Assembly (NCBI RefSeq): GCF_031453675.1 | Contig: NZ_JAVIZX010000001.1 | Span: 4,486,001 to 4,550,000, forward strand | Origin: Paracidovorax wautersii | Lineage (GTDB): Bacteria > Pseudomonadota > Gammaproteobacteria > Burkholderiales > Burkholderiaceae_C | Direction of reading: 5' to 3' | Length of the DNA stretch: 64,000 nucleotides | Part shown: positions 1-9,373 of the stretch, piece by piece | Layout: every line of letters starts with the position of its first letter | Numbering within the stretch: the stretch's first letter is position 1 | Translations under genes and position numbers: made by a program | The notes under the pieces: generated by a model | Told to the model about the DNA's origin: nothing | Seen by the model: the letters and a program-made list of their open reading frames with translations, nothing else | Databases searched by the model: none

Positions 1-639
1 ATGCGCCTGACCGCCATGGTGGTGTTCATCCTGATCGGCTCGCGGGTGTTCTCCCTGGTGTTCCAAGGCGTGGACGGAGCCATCTGGATCGAGCACATGC
101 TCACCGACCTGCCGGGCGGCCAGATCGGCTTCCTGATCGTAGTGAACATCTTCATCTTCTTCCTGGCGTTCTTCCTCGACTTCTTCGAGATCGCCTTCAT
201 CATCCTGCCGCTGCTGGGCCCCGTGGCGCACAAGCTGGGCATCGACCTGGTGTGGTTCGGCGTGCTGCTGTGTGTCAACATGCAGACCAGTTTCATGCAC
301 CCGCCGTTCGGCTTCGCCCTCTTCTACCTGCGCGGCATCTCCGACACGCTGTTCAAGGAAAAGCGCATCGACCGGCCCGTCAAATCGAGCGACATCTACA
401 TGGGCTCCATCCCCTGGGTGGTGATGCAGCTGCTGCTGGTGGCCATCGTGATCTTCTTCCCGCAGACCGTGACGGTGTTCCTCGACAAGGAGGTCGAGGT
501 GGACCTGGACAAGGTACAGCTGGAGATGCCGGCGGACTCCATGCCTGAGAACAACATCGACATGGACAACCCGTTCGGCAATGCGCCTGCCGAACCGGCC
601 GCTGCAGACCCTGCGGCCGGCGCCAGCACGCCGCAATGA
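1..639 (+). CDS. TRAP transporter large permease (DctM family), 5' end cut by window
   Basis: This is the 3' part of the large membrane subunit of a tripartite ATP-independent periplasmic transporter, the ion-driven inner-membrane permease that receives an organic acid from a periplasmic binding protein. Only 212 residues are inside the window, while the family usually has 420-600, so the ATG at base 1 is probably internal. Hydrophobic segments lie at about residues 5-22, 42-76, 82-110 and 138-160, and the family motif MHPPFGFALFYLRG is at about 99-112. The last 50 residues form an acidic, then Ala/Pro-rich tail that is unusual for DctM. The stop overlaps the next start by four bases (ATGA), so the two genes are translationally coupled. 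The substrate cannot be read. The TRAP binding protein at 3404-4483 lies on the other strand and may or may not be the partner. Confidence 0.88.
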   Translation: MRLTAMVVFILIGSRVFSLVFQGVDGAIWIEHMLTDLPGGQIGFLIVVNIFIFFLAFFLDFFEIAFIILPLLGPVAHKLGIDLVWFGVLLCVNMQTSFMHPPFGFALFYLRGISDTLFKEKRIDRPVKSSDIYMGSIPWVVMQLLLVAIVIFFPQTVTVFLDKEVEVDLDKVQLEMPADSMPENNIDMDNPFGNAPAEPAAADPAAGASTPQ

Positions 640-1112
640 CCGAGCAGCCCGCGCAGTCCTCCGCGCTGGCGCTGGAAAGCGCCGCCTATCCGCCGCTGGT
701 GCGCCAGCTGGCGGTCGGCATCGTCGCAGCGCTGGCCGCGTTTGCCGCCTGGTCCGTACCGGCGCTGCAGGAGGCGCAGTGGAACTTCACCAGCCTGTCC
801 ACCTTTGCGCTGGCCGCCGTGCTGATCGCCTGGGTGGGCTGGTGGATGGTCTTCAGCCGCACGCGCCTGGACGGCGGGGAGATCATCCAGACCTGGCTGT
901 GGGACAAGCAGGTGAAGGCGAGCGAGGTCGCCACCTTCAAGATCGTGCACTGGCCCTGGCTGGCCTTCATCGTCTCGCCGCGCATGCTGGTGCGCCGCCG
1001 CAACGGCAGCATCACCTGGATCCATTCCGCCGACCCGGCCCTGCTGGTGGCCTTCGGCCATGCGGTGGTGCAGCAGGGCGCTGCGCAAGCGCCGGTCGCT
1101 GCAGGCACTTAA
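636..1112 (+). CDS. Small two-helix membrane protein with PH-like C-terminal half, function unknown
   Basis: I do not recognise a named family for this 158-residue protein. Two hydrophobic segments (about residues 24-43 and 52-74) are followed by a soluble half of about 80 residues with alternating short strands (RLDGGEIIQTWLWDKQVKASE, then RMLVRRRNGSITWIH). That pattern resembles a bacterial PH-like domain behind a two-helix hairpin; this is inference from the pattern only. The start overlaps the stop of the TRAP permease gene by four bases, so it is very probably co-translated with it and could be an accessory membrane protein of that transporter. Confidence 0.7.
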   Translation: MTEQPAQSSALALESAAYPPLVRQLAVGIVAALAAFAAWSVPALQEAQWNFTSLSTFALAAVLIAWVGWWMVFSRTRLDGGEIIQTWLWDKQVKASEVATFKIVHWPWLAFIVSPRMLVRRRNGSITWIHSADPALLVAFGHAVVQQGAAQAPVAAGT

Positions 1113-1310
1113 GCACCTGTTCTAAGCCACCCGCTGCGCGCCCCTTGGCGCGTGCGCATCACGCGCTGCTTTCCTACACGCAGCAGCTTCCATCGCTGTC
1201 CTGCAGAGCGACCTTCGCATGGCGTAATGCCCACGCACCCGCCGGGCCCGGCCACCACGCTTGATGCGTTGGCCCGACCGCGCATGCGCTCCGCTCTCGA
1301 AGGACCCACC

Positions 1311-3302
1311 ATGACCGCACCCGCACCGCCCTCCGGCACATCCTCCTCGGCCGAAGCGCCGCGCCGCCGGATGCAGATCAACCCGCCCGTGTTCTACCTG
1401 TCGGCCGCCCTCGTGCTGGCCTTCGCGGTGTACGGCGCCGTCTTCACCGACCAGGCCGGCCGCGTGTTCAATGCGATACAGGCCCGCATCGTCGAGGACT
1501 TCAGCTGGCTCTACGTCGCCAGCACGGCGGGATTCCTGTTCTTCGTGCTGTTCCTGATGGCCAGCCGCTACGGCGACATCAAGCTGGGGCCCGACGATTC
1601 CGAGCCCGAGTACAGCTACCCCTCGTGGTTCGCCATGTTGTTCAGCGCGGGCATGGGAATCGGCATCATCTTCTTCGGCGTGGCCGAGCCGATACAGCAC
1701 TATGTTTCGCCGCCCACCGGCGAAGGCGGCACGCTGGCCGCGGCGCGGCGGGCCATGACCCTCACCTTCTTCCACTGGGGGCTGCACGCGTGGGCGATCT
1801 ATATCGTGGTGGGGCTGGCGCTGGCTTACTTCTCCTTCCGGCGGGGGCTGCCGCTCACCATCCGCTCAGCCTTGTACCCGCTCATCGGCCGGCGCATCCA
1901 CGGCCCGATCGGCCACGCGGTGGACATCTTCGCGGTGCTCGGCACCATGTTCGGTATCGCCACCTCGCTCGGTCTCGGCGTGCTGCAGGTCAACGCCGGC
2001 TTCTCGCACCTGTTCGGGGTGCCTTCCACGCTGTGGGTGCAGATCGCGCTCATCGCCGTCATCACCGCCATGGCCACCGGATCGGTCGTGTCCGGGCTGG
2101 ACAAGGGCATCCGCCGTCTGAGCGAGCTGAACATCGGCATCGCCGTGGTGCTGCTGGTCTTCGTGCTGGTGACCGGCTCCACGGTGTTCCTGCTCAAGGC
2201 GTTCGTGCAGAACATCGGCGCTTACCTCGGCGACGTGATTCCGCGCACCTTCTCGCTGTACGCCTATGAGCCCAACCCGTGGTTCGGCGAATGGACGCTG
2301 TTCTACTGGGGCTGGTGGATCGCCTGGTCGCCCTTCGTGGGCATGTTCATCGCCCGCATCTCGCGCGGCCGGACCATCCGCCAGTTCGTCACCGGCGTGC
2401 TGCTGGTGCCGGTGCTCTTCACCTTCCTGTGGATGACGGTGTTCGGCAACACCGCCCTGCTGATGGAAATGGACGGCGCCGCGCCCATCGCCCGCGTGGT
2501 GGACGAGAACATCTCGCTGGCGCTCTTCGCCCTGCTGGAGCACCTGCCGTGGCCCACCATCACCGCCGGTCTGGCGACGTTGCTGGTGATCCTGTTCTTC
2601 GTGACCTCCGCCGATTCGGGCGCGCTGGTGATCGACATGATCACCTCGGGCGCGGAAACGCCGTCGCCCGTGTGGCAGCGCATCTTCTGGGCGGTGTCCG
2701 CCGGCGTGGTGTCTGCGGTCCTGCTGGCCACGGGAGGCCTGCAGGCCCTGCAGACAGCCGCCATCGCCAGCGCCCTGCCCTTCGTGGTGATCATGGTGCT
2801 GATGTGCTACGGCGTGCTGCGTGCCCTGCAGACCGAAAGCGCAACGCCAGGCGGTCTGCCCATCGTGGCCACGGAGGACGACGACGCCAGCATGACCTGG
2901 GAGCAGCGGCTGGATTCGATCATCCGCTACCACCGCCGCGGTGAGATCGAGACCTACCTGCAGGACGTGGCGACGCCCGCGCTGGAAGCCGTTGCGGCCC
3001 AGGTACGGGAGGGCGGCCTGGAGGCCACGGTGCAGCAGGACGACGGCCGCGTGGCGCTGGCGGTGCAGCATGGCGACCGGGGCGCTTTCGTGTTCACGGT
3101 GACCGCGCGTGGCTTCCGCATGCCCAGTTTCGCCTGGGCCGATACGGCCCGCGATACGGGCGCCCGCTTGCACTACCGCGCCATGGCCCGGACGACCGAT
3201 GCCGATGCGCCGCACGACGTGACGGGATTCACGCAAGAGCAGCTCATCCACGACTTTCTGGTGCGCTATGGACGCTTCCGCAACACGCGCCGGCTGGGGT
3301 AA
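1311..3302 (+). CDS. betT: BCCT family choline/betaine transporter, BetT-like
   Basis: A secondary transporter of the betaine/choline/carnitine family in the inner membrane; BetT-type members import choline for glycine betaine synthesis under osmotic stress. The protein is 663 residues, close to E. coli BetT (677), with about twelve membrane segments between residues 28 and 505. The family signature GWWIAWSPFVGMFIARISRG lies at about 332-352 and contains the tryptophans that form the quaternary-amine site. A hydrophilic C-terminal tail of about 155 residues follows, as in osmosensing members. I chose the ATG at 1311 because AAGGA precedes it and hydrophobic sequence starts soon after; the frame is open further upstream. 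No bet biosynthesis genes are next to it, so choline as substrate is inferred from family and length. Confidence 0.87.
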   Translation: MTAPAPPSGTSSSAEAPRRRMQINPPVFYLSAALVLAFAVYGAVFTDQAGRVFNAIQARIVEDFSWLYVASTAGFLFFVLFLMASRYGDIKLGPDDSEPEYSYPSWFAMLFSAGMGIGIIFFGVAEPIQHYVSPPTGEGGTLAAARRAMTLTFFHWGLHAWAIYIVVGLALAYFSFRRGLPLTIRSALYPLIGRRIHGPIGHAVDIFAVLGTMFGIATSLGLGVLQVNAGFSHLFGVPSTLWVQIALIAVITAMATGSVVSGLDKGIRRLSELNIGIAVVLLVFVLVTGSTVFLLKAFVQNIGAYLGDVIPRTFSLYAYEPNPWFGEWTLFYWGWWIAWSPFVGMFIARISRGRTIRQFVTGVLLVPVLFTFLWMTVFGNTALLMEMDGAAPIARVVDENISLALFALLEHLPWPTITAGLATLLVILFFVTSADSGALVIDMITSGAETPSPVWQRIFWAVSAGVVSAVLLATGGLQALQTAAIASALPFVVIMVLMCYGVLRALQTESATPGGLPIVATEDDDASMTWEQRLDSIIRYHRRGEIETYLQDVATPALEAVAAQVREGGLEATVQQDDGRVALAVQHGDRGAFVFTVTARGFRMPSFAWADTARDTGARLHYRAMARTTDADAPHDVTGFTQEQLIHDFLVRYGRFRNTRRLG

Positions 3303-3331
3303 GCGGCCTCGCCCTCAGGCGATCGCGCATG

Positions 3332-3358
3332 AAAAAACCCGCCTCGGCGGGTTTTTTT
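3332..3358. terminator. Bidirectional intrinsic terminator
   Basis: An A-run, a GC stem CCCGCC/GGCGGG with a three-base loop, and a T-run. It lies between betT on the plus strand and the converging TRAP binding protein gene, so it can end both transcripts. Confidence 0.9.
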
Positions 3359-3403
3359 GTGGGGCTGCCCATGCGGCACCGCGTGCCGAACGGGCGGCGG
3401 CGC

Positions 3404-4483
3404 TCACAGCTTCTGCTGCTGCATGAAGCGGTCGAAGGTGCCTTCGGTGAAGCGGAACCAGGCGTTCTGCTCGGCCAGGAATTTCGAGTAGTCGGGGTAG
3501 ATCTTCTTCCACTCGGGGTTGGTGTTGTTCAGATCGGCGTAGATCTGCTGGGCCGACTTGAATGCCGCGCTCATCACGTCTTGCGTGAAGGGGCGCAGCT
3601 TGGTGCCGGAGCCCACCAGCTGCTTGATGGCAGCGGGGTTGCGGGCATCGTACTTGGCCAGCATGGAGATGTTGGCGTGCGACGCCGAGGCTTCCACGAC
3701 GGCCTTGTACTCGGCCGGCAGCCCTTCCCAGGCCTTGGTGTTGATGTAGAAGTCGAGCTGTGGGCCGCCTTCCCACCAGCCGGGGTAGTAGTAGAACGGC
3801 GCGACCTTGTTGAAGCCCAGCTTCTGGTCGTCGTACGGCCCCACCCATTCCAGGGCGTCGATCGTGCCCTTCTCCAGCGCGGGATACAGGTCGGCGCCGG
3901 GGATGGACTGCGGAATCACACCGAAGGGCTCGAGAACCTTGCCTGCGAAGGGATTGGTACGGAACTTCAGGCCCTTGAGGTCGGCGACCGACTTGATTTC
4001 CTTGCGGAACCAGCCACCCATCTGCGCGCCGGTGTTGCCGCCCGGCAGGTTGATGATGTTGTACTTGGCGTAGAACTCGCGCATCAGCTTCAGGCCGTTG
4101 CCCTCGTACATCCAGGCGTTCATCTGGCGGGCATTGAGGCCGAAGGGCACGGCGCAGCCCAGGCAGAAGGTGGGGTCCTTGCCGTAGAAGTAGTAGGGCG
4201 CCGTGTGCGCCATCTCGACAGAGGCGCTCTGCACGCCGTCCACCACGCCGAAGGCGGGCATCAGCTCGCCACCGGCGTGCACGGAGATCTGGAACTTGCC
4301 GCCCGTCGCTTCGCTGACCTTCTTGGAGAAGACCTCGGCCGTGCCGTAGATCGTGTCCAGGGACTTGGGGAAGCTCGACGCCAAGCGCCAGCGGATGGCG
4401 GCCTGGGCATGCACGGCAGGTGCGGCACCTGCTGCCAGCACGCCGGCGATGCCTGCATGCTTGAGGATGGAACGACGGTCCAT
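3404..4483 (-). CDS. TRAP transporter periplasmic substrate-binding protein (DctP/TakP family)
   Basis: The periplasmic solute receptor of a TRAP transporter, 359 residues, the usual length. The N-terminus MDRRSILKHAG followed by a hydrophobic stretch ending APAVHA is a signal peptide, and the paired arginines look like a Tat signal, as in several TakP-like receptors. The body has the DctP pattern (RWRLASSFPKSLDTIYGTAE near the mature N-terminus, later GAQMGGWFRKEIKSVADLKG and KFRTNPFAG). TakP homologues bind alpha-keto acids, but the ligand here is uncertain. The gene stands alone between two converging or unrelated units; no TRAP permease is on its strand in the window, so its membrane partners are elsewhere or are the ones at the window start. 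Confidence 0.88.
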   Translation of the reverse strand: MDRRSILKHAGIAGVLAAGAAPAVHAQAAIRWRLASSFPKSLDTIYGTAEVFSKKVSEATGGKFQISVHAGGELMPAFGVVDGVQSASVEMAHTAPYYFYGKDPTFCLGCAVPFGLNARQMNAWMYEGNGLKLMREFYAKYNIINLPGGNTGAQMGGWFRKEIKSVADLKGLKFRTNPFAGKVLEPFGVIPQSIPGADLYPALEKGTIDALEWVGPYDDQKLGFNKVAPFYYYPGWWEGGPQLDFYINTKAWEGLPAEYKAVVEASASHANISMLAKYDARNPAAIKQLVGSGTKLRPFTQDVMSAAFKSAQQIYADLNNTNPEWKKIYPDYSKFLAEQNAWFRFTEGTFDRFMQQQKL

Positions 4484-4677
4484 GGACTTATCTCCGATTG
4501 ATGTTCAAAACCTGCAGCGCGGGACCTTGTACGCCCTCGCCAGGACTGTTTCAGCCGGAAACGATTGTAGGAAGCTGGCCGGTGCGCACCGCTCGGGTTT
4601 TCCCGCGGCGCAGCATGCGCCGCAGCCCCGGCTCAGCTTTCTGCAAGCTTTGTGCAGACCGGCGCCAAGGCACTGGT

Positions 4678-6570
4678 TCAGGCGGCCTGCGCAACGGCCG
4701 CAGGCGCGCTGTCGCCGCCGAAGCGCGCCCGCACGGCACGCTCGATGCCTTCTGCATCCAGACCCTGCTGGGCCAGCAGGCGGGCCGGGTCGCCGTGCTC
4801 GATGAACACGTCGGGCAGGCCCAGTTGCAGCACCGGGCGCTGCACGCCCGCGGCCTGCAGGGCTTCCAGCACCGCACTGCCGGCGCCGCCCATCACAGCG
4901 CCTTCTTCCACGGTCACGAGCTCGTCGTGCTCGGCCGCGATCTGCAGCAGCAGCGCTACATCCAGCGGCTTGGCCCAGCGCATGTTGACCACCGTGGCGT
5001 CCAGCGCCTCGGCCGCCTGCAGCGCGGGATACAGCAGCGTGCCGAACGCCAGGATGGCGACGCCGCGGCCCTGGCGGCGCACTTCGCCCTTGCCGAAGGG
5101 CAGGCCTTCCAGCGTGGCCAGCGGGGCCACGCCCGCTCCGCTGCCGCGCGGATAGCGCACGGCCACGGGGTGGTTCTGCTCGTAGGCGGTGGTGAGCAAC
5201 TGGCGGCATTCGCGCTCGTCGGCCGGGCAGGCCATGCTCATGTTCGGAATGCAGCGCACGAACGAAATATCGTAGGCGCCGGCATGCGTGGCGCCGTCGG
5301 CGCCCACCAGGCCTGCGCGGTCGAGCGCGAACACCACCGGCAGGTTCTGCAGGGCCACGTCGTGGATGAGCTGGTCGTAGGCACGCTGCAGGAAGGTCGA
5401 ATAGATGGCGACCACGGGCTTGACGCCTTCGCAGGCCATGCCGCCGGCGAAGGTGACGGCGTGCTGCTCGGCAATGCCGACGTCGTAGTAGCGCTGGGGA
5501 AAGCGCCGCTCGAACTCCACCATGCCGGAGCCCTCGCGCATGGCGGGCGTGATGCCCACCAGGCGCTCGTCCTGGGCGGCCATGTCGCACAGCCACTGGC
5601 CGAAGACCTGGGTGAAGGTCTGCTTGGGCGGCGTGGCAGGCTTGACCAGGCCCACGGTGGGATCGAACTTGCCCGGGCCGTGGTAGGCCACGGGGTCGGC
5701 CTCGGCCAGCTTGTAGCCTTGCCCCTTCTTCGTCACCACGTGCAGGAACTGCGGGCCCTTCAGGCCCTTGATGTTCTCCAGCGTGGGAATGAGCGAGTCG
5801 AGGTCGTGGCCGTCGATGGGGCCGATGTAGTTGAAGCCGAACTTCTCGAACAGCGTGGCCGGCACGACCATGCCCTTGGCCTGCTGCTCCAGCCGTTTGG
5901 CCAGCTCCAGCAGCGGCGGCGCGTTCTTGAGCACGCTCTTGCCCACGTCCCGCGCCTTGGCGTAGAACTGCCCGCTCATCAACTGCGCCAGATAGCGGTT
6001 GAGCGCGCCTACCGGCGGGCTGATGCTCATGTCGTTGTCGTTGAGCACCACCAGCAGATTGGCGTCGGCCACGCCGGCGTTGTTCAGCGCTTCGAAAGCC
6101 ATGCCGGCGGTCATCGCGCCGTCACCGATGATGGCCACCGCGTGGCGCTCCTCGCCGCGCTGCTTGGCCGCCAGGGCCATGCCCAGCGCGGCCGAGATGC
6201 TGGTGCTGGAGTGCGCCGTGCCGAAGGTGTCGTACTCGCTCTCGGCACGCTGCGGAAATCCCGACAGGCCGTTCTGCTGGCGCAGCGTGGACATGCGGTC
6301 GCGGCGGCCCGTCAGGATCTTGTGCGGATACGTCTGGTGGCCCACGTCCCACACCAGGCGGTCGTGCGGGGTGTCGAACACGGTGTGCAGCGCCACGGTC
6401 AGCTCCACCGTGCCCAGGTTGGAGCTGAGGTGGCCACCGGTCTTGGACACGCTGTCGATCACGAAGGCGCGCAGCTCCGATGCCAGCGCCTTGAGCTCCG
6501 CGCGCGTCAGCCCCCGCAGATCGGCCGGATCGTTCACGCGCGAGAGCAGAGGGTAGGAAGTCGTGGACAT
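4678..6570 (-). CDS. dxs: 1-deoxy-D-xylulose-5-phosphate synthase
   Basis: Cytosolic thiamine-diphosphate enzyme that condenses pyruvate and glyceraldehyde 3-phosphate to DXP, the first step of the MEP isoprenoid pathway (also a source of thiamine and pyridoxine precursors). The protein is 630 residues, normal for Dxs. GGHLSSNLG is at 46-54, the ThDP motif GDGAMTAG...NDN at 149-179 and the transketolase-like pyrimidine domain ([15 protein letters not shown]) in the middle. It is the last gene of the operon xseB-ispA-dxs. It follows ispA by 118 bp that contain a copy of the dispersed palindromic repeat. Confidence 0.97.
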   Translation of the reverse strand: MSTTSYPLLSRVNDPADLRGLTRAELKALASELRAFVIDSVSKTGGHLSSNLGTVELTVALHTVFDTPHDRLVWDVGHQTYPHKILTGRRDRMSTLRQQNGLSGFPQRAESEYDTFGTAHSSTSISAALGMALAAKQRGEERHAVAIIGDGAMTAGMAFEALNNAGVADANLLVVLNDNDMSISPPVGALNRYLAQLMSGQFYAKARDVGKSVLKNAPPLLELAKRLEQQAKGMVVPATLFEKFGFNYIGPIDGHDLDSLIPTLENIKGLKGPQFLHVVTKKGQGYKLAEADPVAYHGPGKFDPTVGLVKPATPPKQTFTQVFGQWLCDMAAQDERLVGITPAMREGSGMVEFERRFPQRYYDVGIAEQHAVTFAGGMACEGVKPVVAIYSTFLQRAYDQLIHDVALQNLPVVFALDRAGLVGADGATHAGAYDISFVRCIPNMSMACPADERECRQLLTTAYEQNHPVAVRYPRGSGAGVAPLATLEGLPFGKGEVRRQGRGVAILAFGTLLYPALQAAEALDATVVNMRWAKPLDVALLLQIAAEHDELVTVEEGAVMGGAGSAVLEALQAAGVQRPVLQLGLPDVFIEHGDPARLLAQQGLDAEGIERAVRARFGGDSAPAAVAQAA

Positions 6571-6580
6571 AAGCTCTTCT

Positions 6581-6635
6581 TTTGATAGCTGCCAGCGCTT
6601 GATGGATAAGCGCTACAGCCCGATTTCATTCAAAT
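6581..6635 (+). repeat. Dispersed palindromic repeat, copy A (inside the ispA-dxs operon)
   Basis: Core AGCGCTT at 6594-6600, a 7-bp loop, and AAGCGCT at 6608-6614, preceded by TTGATAGCTGCC and followed by CAGCCCGATTTC. It matches the family consensus (TTGATAGCTGC, GCGCTT, 7 bp, AAGCGCTGGAGGCCGATTT) seen repeatedly in this window. It falls in the transcribed gap between ispA and dxs, so it would form a hairpin in the operon mRNA. Confidence 0.8.
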
Positions 6636-6688
6636 ATTCACACAGCGCACCCAGCGGCGACGGGCTCTTCGGTCGGCGCGGGCGGATG

Positions 6689-7636
6689 TCAGTGCGACCG
6701 GTTCACCACCATGTCTGCCAGCGCGGCCAGCGCGCGCGTGTCCGGCAGATGGCTGGCCGCCAGGGCCGCATGCGCGTCGGCCAGCAGTTGGTCGGCGTAG
6801 GCCCGTGCCCGGTCCAGGCCGAGCAGCGAGACATACGTGGGCTTGTCGCTGGCGGCGTCCTTGCCTGCGGTCTTGCCCAGCGTGGCGGAGTCGGCCGTCA
6901 CGTCGAGGATATCGTCCACCACCTGGAAGGCAAGGCCCAGCGCCGCACCGTACTGCGTCAGCGCCGCCAGCGCCGCCGCGCTGGCCGTGCCGCACGCGGC
7001 GCCCATCACCACGCTGGCCTGCAGCAGCGCGCCGGTCTTCAGGCGGTGCATCTGGCGCAGTTCGTCCTCGGTCAGCGCCACGCCCACGCTGGCCAGGTCG
7101 ATGGCCTGGCCGCCGGCCATGCCGTCGGCGCCCGCGGCACGCGCCAGCAGACGGCACAGCAGGGCCTGGGTGGCAGGCGGCACGCCGTCTTCCGGGGTGA
7201 GCAGGCCGAACGCCAGCGCCTGCAGCGCGTCGCCGGCCAGCAGGGCCTGCGCCTCGCCGAATTGCACGTGCACCGTGGGCTTGCCGCGGCGCAGCACATC
7301 GTTGTCCATGCACGGCATGTCGTCGTGCACCAGGGAATAGGCGTGGATCAGCTCCACCGCGCAGGCCGCGCGCAGGGCCGCTTCCGGCAGGCCGCCGGCC
7401 GCGTCGGCGGCGGCCAGCACCAGCAACGGGCGCAGGCGTTTGCCGCCGTCCAGCACGGCGTAGCGCATGGCCTCGCCCAGGCCGGCCGGGGCCTCGCTGC
7501 ACACCCACTGCGACAGGGCCCCCTCCACCCGCTCCAGCTGCTGCCGGCTCCAGGTGGCGAGGTCGAAAGCGGTCGTGCCGCCCGGCGTGGGGGACGCTGC
7601 CTGCATGCCGGCGCTGTCCATCATTCCTGCGTCCAT
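6689..7636 (-). CDS. ispA: Farnesyl/geranyl diphosphate synthase
   Basis: Polyprenyl synthase that condenses isopentenyl diphosphate with allylic diphosphates to farnesyl diphosphate, the precursor of ubiquinone and undecaprenyl carriers. It is 315 residues if the ATG at 7636 is used. The first aspartate-rich motif DDMPCMDND is at 105-113 and the second, DDILD, at 241-245; both are intact. The short side chains before the first motif (HAYSLVHDD) suit a C15 product, by family knowledge. The start is ambiguous: the ATG at 7636 overlaps xseB by 16 bases, while the ATG at 7624 would give an ATGA overlap with the xseB stop. Either way it is coupled to xseB and followed by dxs. Confidence 0.95.
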   Translation of the reverse strand: MDAGMMDSAGMQAASPTPGGTTAFDLATWSRQQLERVEGALSQWVCSEAPAGLGEAMRYAVLDGGKRLRPLLVLAAADAAGGLPEAALRAACAVELIHAYSLVHDDMPCMDNDVLRRGKPTVHVQFGEAQALLAGDALQALAFGLLTPEDGVPPATQALLCRLLARAAGADGMAGGQAIDLASVGVALTEDELRQMHRLKTGALLQASVVMGAACGTASAAALAALTQYGAALGLAFQVVDDILDVTADSATLGKTAGKDAASDKPTYVSLLGLDRARAYADQLLADAHAALAASHLPDTRALAALADMVVNRSH

Positions 7637-7878
7637 GGCTGCAGGCTGCCTTCGTCCAGCACCTTGATCTGGTCCTGCACGGCCTCCAGGCGGTCGCGGC
7701 AGAAGCTGAGCAGCGCCGCACCACGCTGGTAGCCCGCCAGCATCTGGTCGAGCGGCAACTGGCCGGACTCGATACGGCCCACGAGCTGCTCCAGTTCCTC
7801 CAGCGCGGCTTCGTAGCTGGCAGGATCGGGGAGCTTGGGCGGGGCGGCAGGGGCCTTGGGCATGGGTGGGGCGCGCAC
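7621..7878 (-). CDS. xseB: Exodeoxyribonuclease VII small subunit
   Basis: Small subunit of the ssDNA exonuclease VII, which binds the XseA catalytic subunit in the cytosol. It is 85 residues, the normal size, with the family core [21 protein letters not shown] at about 21-41 and [11 protein letters not shown] after it, predicted as a helical hairpin. The N-terminal 20 residues are Pro/Ala-rich; a second in-frame ATG at 7863 is possible. It is the first gene of the operon xseB-ispA-dxs, an arrangement conserved in proteobacteria. Confidence 0.95.
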   Translation of the reverse strand: MRAPPMPKAPAAPPKLPDPASYEAALEELEQLVGRIESGQLPLDQMLAGYQRGAALLSFCRDRLEAVQDQIKVLDEGSLQPWTQE

Positions 7879-8027
7879 AGGGCGCGAGTCAAAACGGTCG
7901 ATTTTAGGCGCTCCATCCTGCGCGGGCCGTCAGCCGCCGCCTACCTGACCCTGCCGGTGCCTGCGTGAACGTGACAAGCACGTCGGGCCAATACACATAC
8001 GGGAGGCGCGGAAATAACCCCACCAGC

Positions 8028-8078
8028 TACAATCCCATTCACGTCGAGCCGGCTTCCCGCAAGCCGGTTTTCTTTTTT
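8028..8078 (+). promoter_or_regulatory. Leader with -10 like hexamer and intrinsic-terminator hairpin upstream of the Rieske oxygenase gene
   Basis: TACAAT at 8028-8033 resembles a -10 element. It is followed by a perfect 7-bp stem CCGGCTT / AAGCCGG (8049-8055, 8061-8067) with loop CCCGC and the T-rich run 8068-8078. This reads as a Rho-independent terminator on the plus strand, 57 bp before the oxygenase ATG. No gene ends just upstream on this strand, since xseB runs the other way. So it either ends a very short RNA or attenuates the oxygenase gene. The -35 region is poor. Confidence 0.55.
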
Positions 8079-8134
8079 CCGTGCACTTCTTCGCGAGTGC
8101 CCTCCCTGTGGGGAGTCTTTAGGTCAGGTCACCC

Positions 8135-9274
8135 ATGTCTGATTTAAGTCTTCAACTGCAGCAGGCCGCAAGCCAACTACCAGTTTCGAGCTATTTTGAC
8201 CAGGCGCTGTTCCAGCGCGAGCTGGAGACCATCTTCCAGCGCGGGCCCCGCTACGTGGGGCACAGCCTTTCCGTGCCCAACGAAGGCGACTATTACGCAC
8301 TGCCCCAGGAGGGCGAGGGCCGCGCGCTGGTGCGCAACGCGCAGGGCGGCGTGGAACTCATCTCCAACATCTGCCGCCACCGCCAGGCCGTGATGCTCAA
8401 GGGCCGCGGCACGCTGCAAGGCCACGGCAAGGGCCACGCGGGCGGCAACATCGTGTGCCCGCTGCACCGCTGGACCTACGCGCCCAGCGGCGAGCTGCTG
8501 GGCGCGCCCCACTTCTCGCACGACCCCTGCCTGAACCTGAACAACTACGGCCTGCGCGAATGGAACGGCCTGCTGTTCGAGGACAACGGCCGCGACATCC
8601 ATGCCGACCTCGCCGGCATGGGCCCGCGCGAGCAGCTGTCGTTCGAGGGCTTCACGCTCGACCGCGTCGAGCTGCACGAGTGCAACTACAACTGGAAGAC
8701 CTTCATCGAGGTCTACCTCGAGGACTACCACGTCGGCCCGTTCCACCCCGGCCTGGGCAACTTCGTCACCTGCGACGACCTGAACTGGGAGTTCGGCAAA
8801 CACTATTCCGTGCAGACCGTGGGCGTGGCCTCCACGTTCGCCAAGCCCGGCTCGGATGTCTACAAGACCTGGCACGACGTGCTGCTGAAGTACCGCGAAG
8901 GCCAGCTGCCCGAGCGCGGCGCCATCTGGCTGACCTACTACCCGCACATCATGGTGGAGTGGTACCCGCACGTGCTCACCGTCTCGACGCTGCACCCCCT
9001 CAGCCCGACCAAGACGCTGAACATGGTGGAGTTCTACTACCCCGAGGAAATCACCGCCTTCGAGCGCGAATTCGTCGAGGCCCAGCAGGCCGCGTACATG
9101 GAGACCTGCATCGAGGACGACGAGATCGGCGAGCGCATGGATGCCGGCCGCAAGGCGCTGTACGAACGCGGCGACAACGAGGTCGGCCCCTACCAGAGCC
9201 CCATGGAAGACGGCATGCAGCACTTCCACGAGTGGTACCGCGCGCAGATGGGCGACGACGTGCCGCACAGGTGA
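8135..9274 (+). CDS. Rieske non-haem iron oxygenase, ring-hydroxylating type alpha subunit
   Basis: A 379-residue Rieske oxygenase large subunit. The [2Fe-2S] ligands are visible as C80-x-H82 and C108-x2-H111. The mononuclear iron site is LEDYHVGPFHPGL with histidines 199 and 204, and a later acidic stretch (CIEDDEIGE) can supply the carboxylate. It should use electrons from a separate reductase to oxygenate or demethylate a small organic substrate in the cytosol. No reductase, ferredoxin or degradation genes are adjacent, so the substrate is unknown. The gene is monocistronic in appearance, divergent from xseB, and its leader holds a terminator-like hairpin. A palindromic repeat follows the stop. 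Confidence 0.9.
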   Translation: MSDLSLQLQQAASQLPVSSYFDQALFQRELETIFQRGPRYVGHSLSVPNEGDYYALPQEGEGRALVRNAQGGVELISNICRHRQAVMLKGRGTLQGHGKGHAGGNIVCPLHRWTYAPSGELLGAPHFSHDPCLNLNNYGLREWNGLLFEDNGRDIHADLAGMGPREQLSFEGFTLDRVELHECNYNWKTFIEVYLEDYHVGPFHPGLGNFVTCDDLNWEFGKHYSVQTVGVASTFAKPGSDVYKTWHDVLLKYREGQLPERGAIWLTYYPHIMVEWYPHVLTVSTLHPLSPTKTLNMVEFYYPEEITAFEREFVEAQQAAYMETCIEDDEIGERMDAGRKALYERGDNEVGPYQSPMEDGMQHFHEWYRAQMGDDVPHR

Positions 9275-9307
9275 CACGGCGGCGCACCATCTTCTTGCTA
9301 CCATTAC

Positions 9308-9348
9308 AATAGCTGCCCGCGCTTGCTGCATAAGCGCCGGCAGCTATT
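9308..9348. repeat. Dispersed palindromic repeat, copy B
   Basis: A near-perfect 41-bp inverted repeat: AATAGCTGCC at 9308-9317 and GGCAGCTATT at 9339-9348. The inner arms CGCGCTT and AAGCGCC flank a 7-bp loop. It sits between the Rieske oxygenase gene and the DMT transporter gene. It is the most symmetric copy of the family in the window. Confidence 0.88.
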
Positions 9349-9373
9349 TTCATTTGTACTTTCGAGGATTCCC

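Noticed and set aside
1152-1310. Upstream in-frame extension of betT starting at 1152
   Set aside because: The extra 53 residues show no family similarity and codon order looks random; the ATG at 1311 has a ribosome site and family-like N-terminus.
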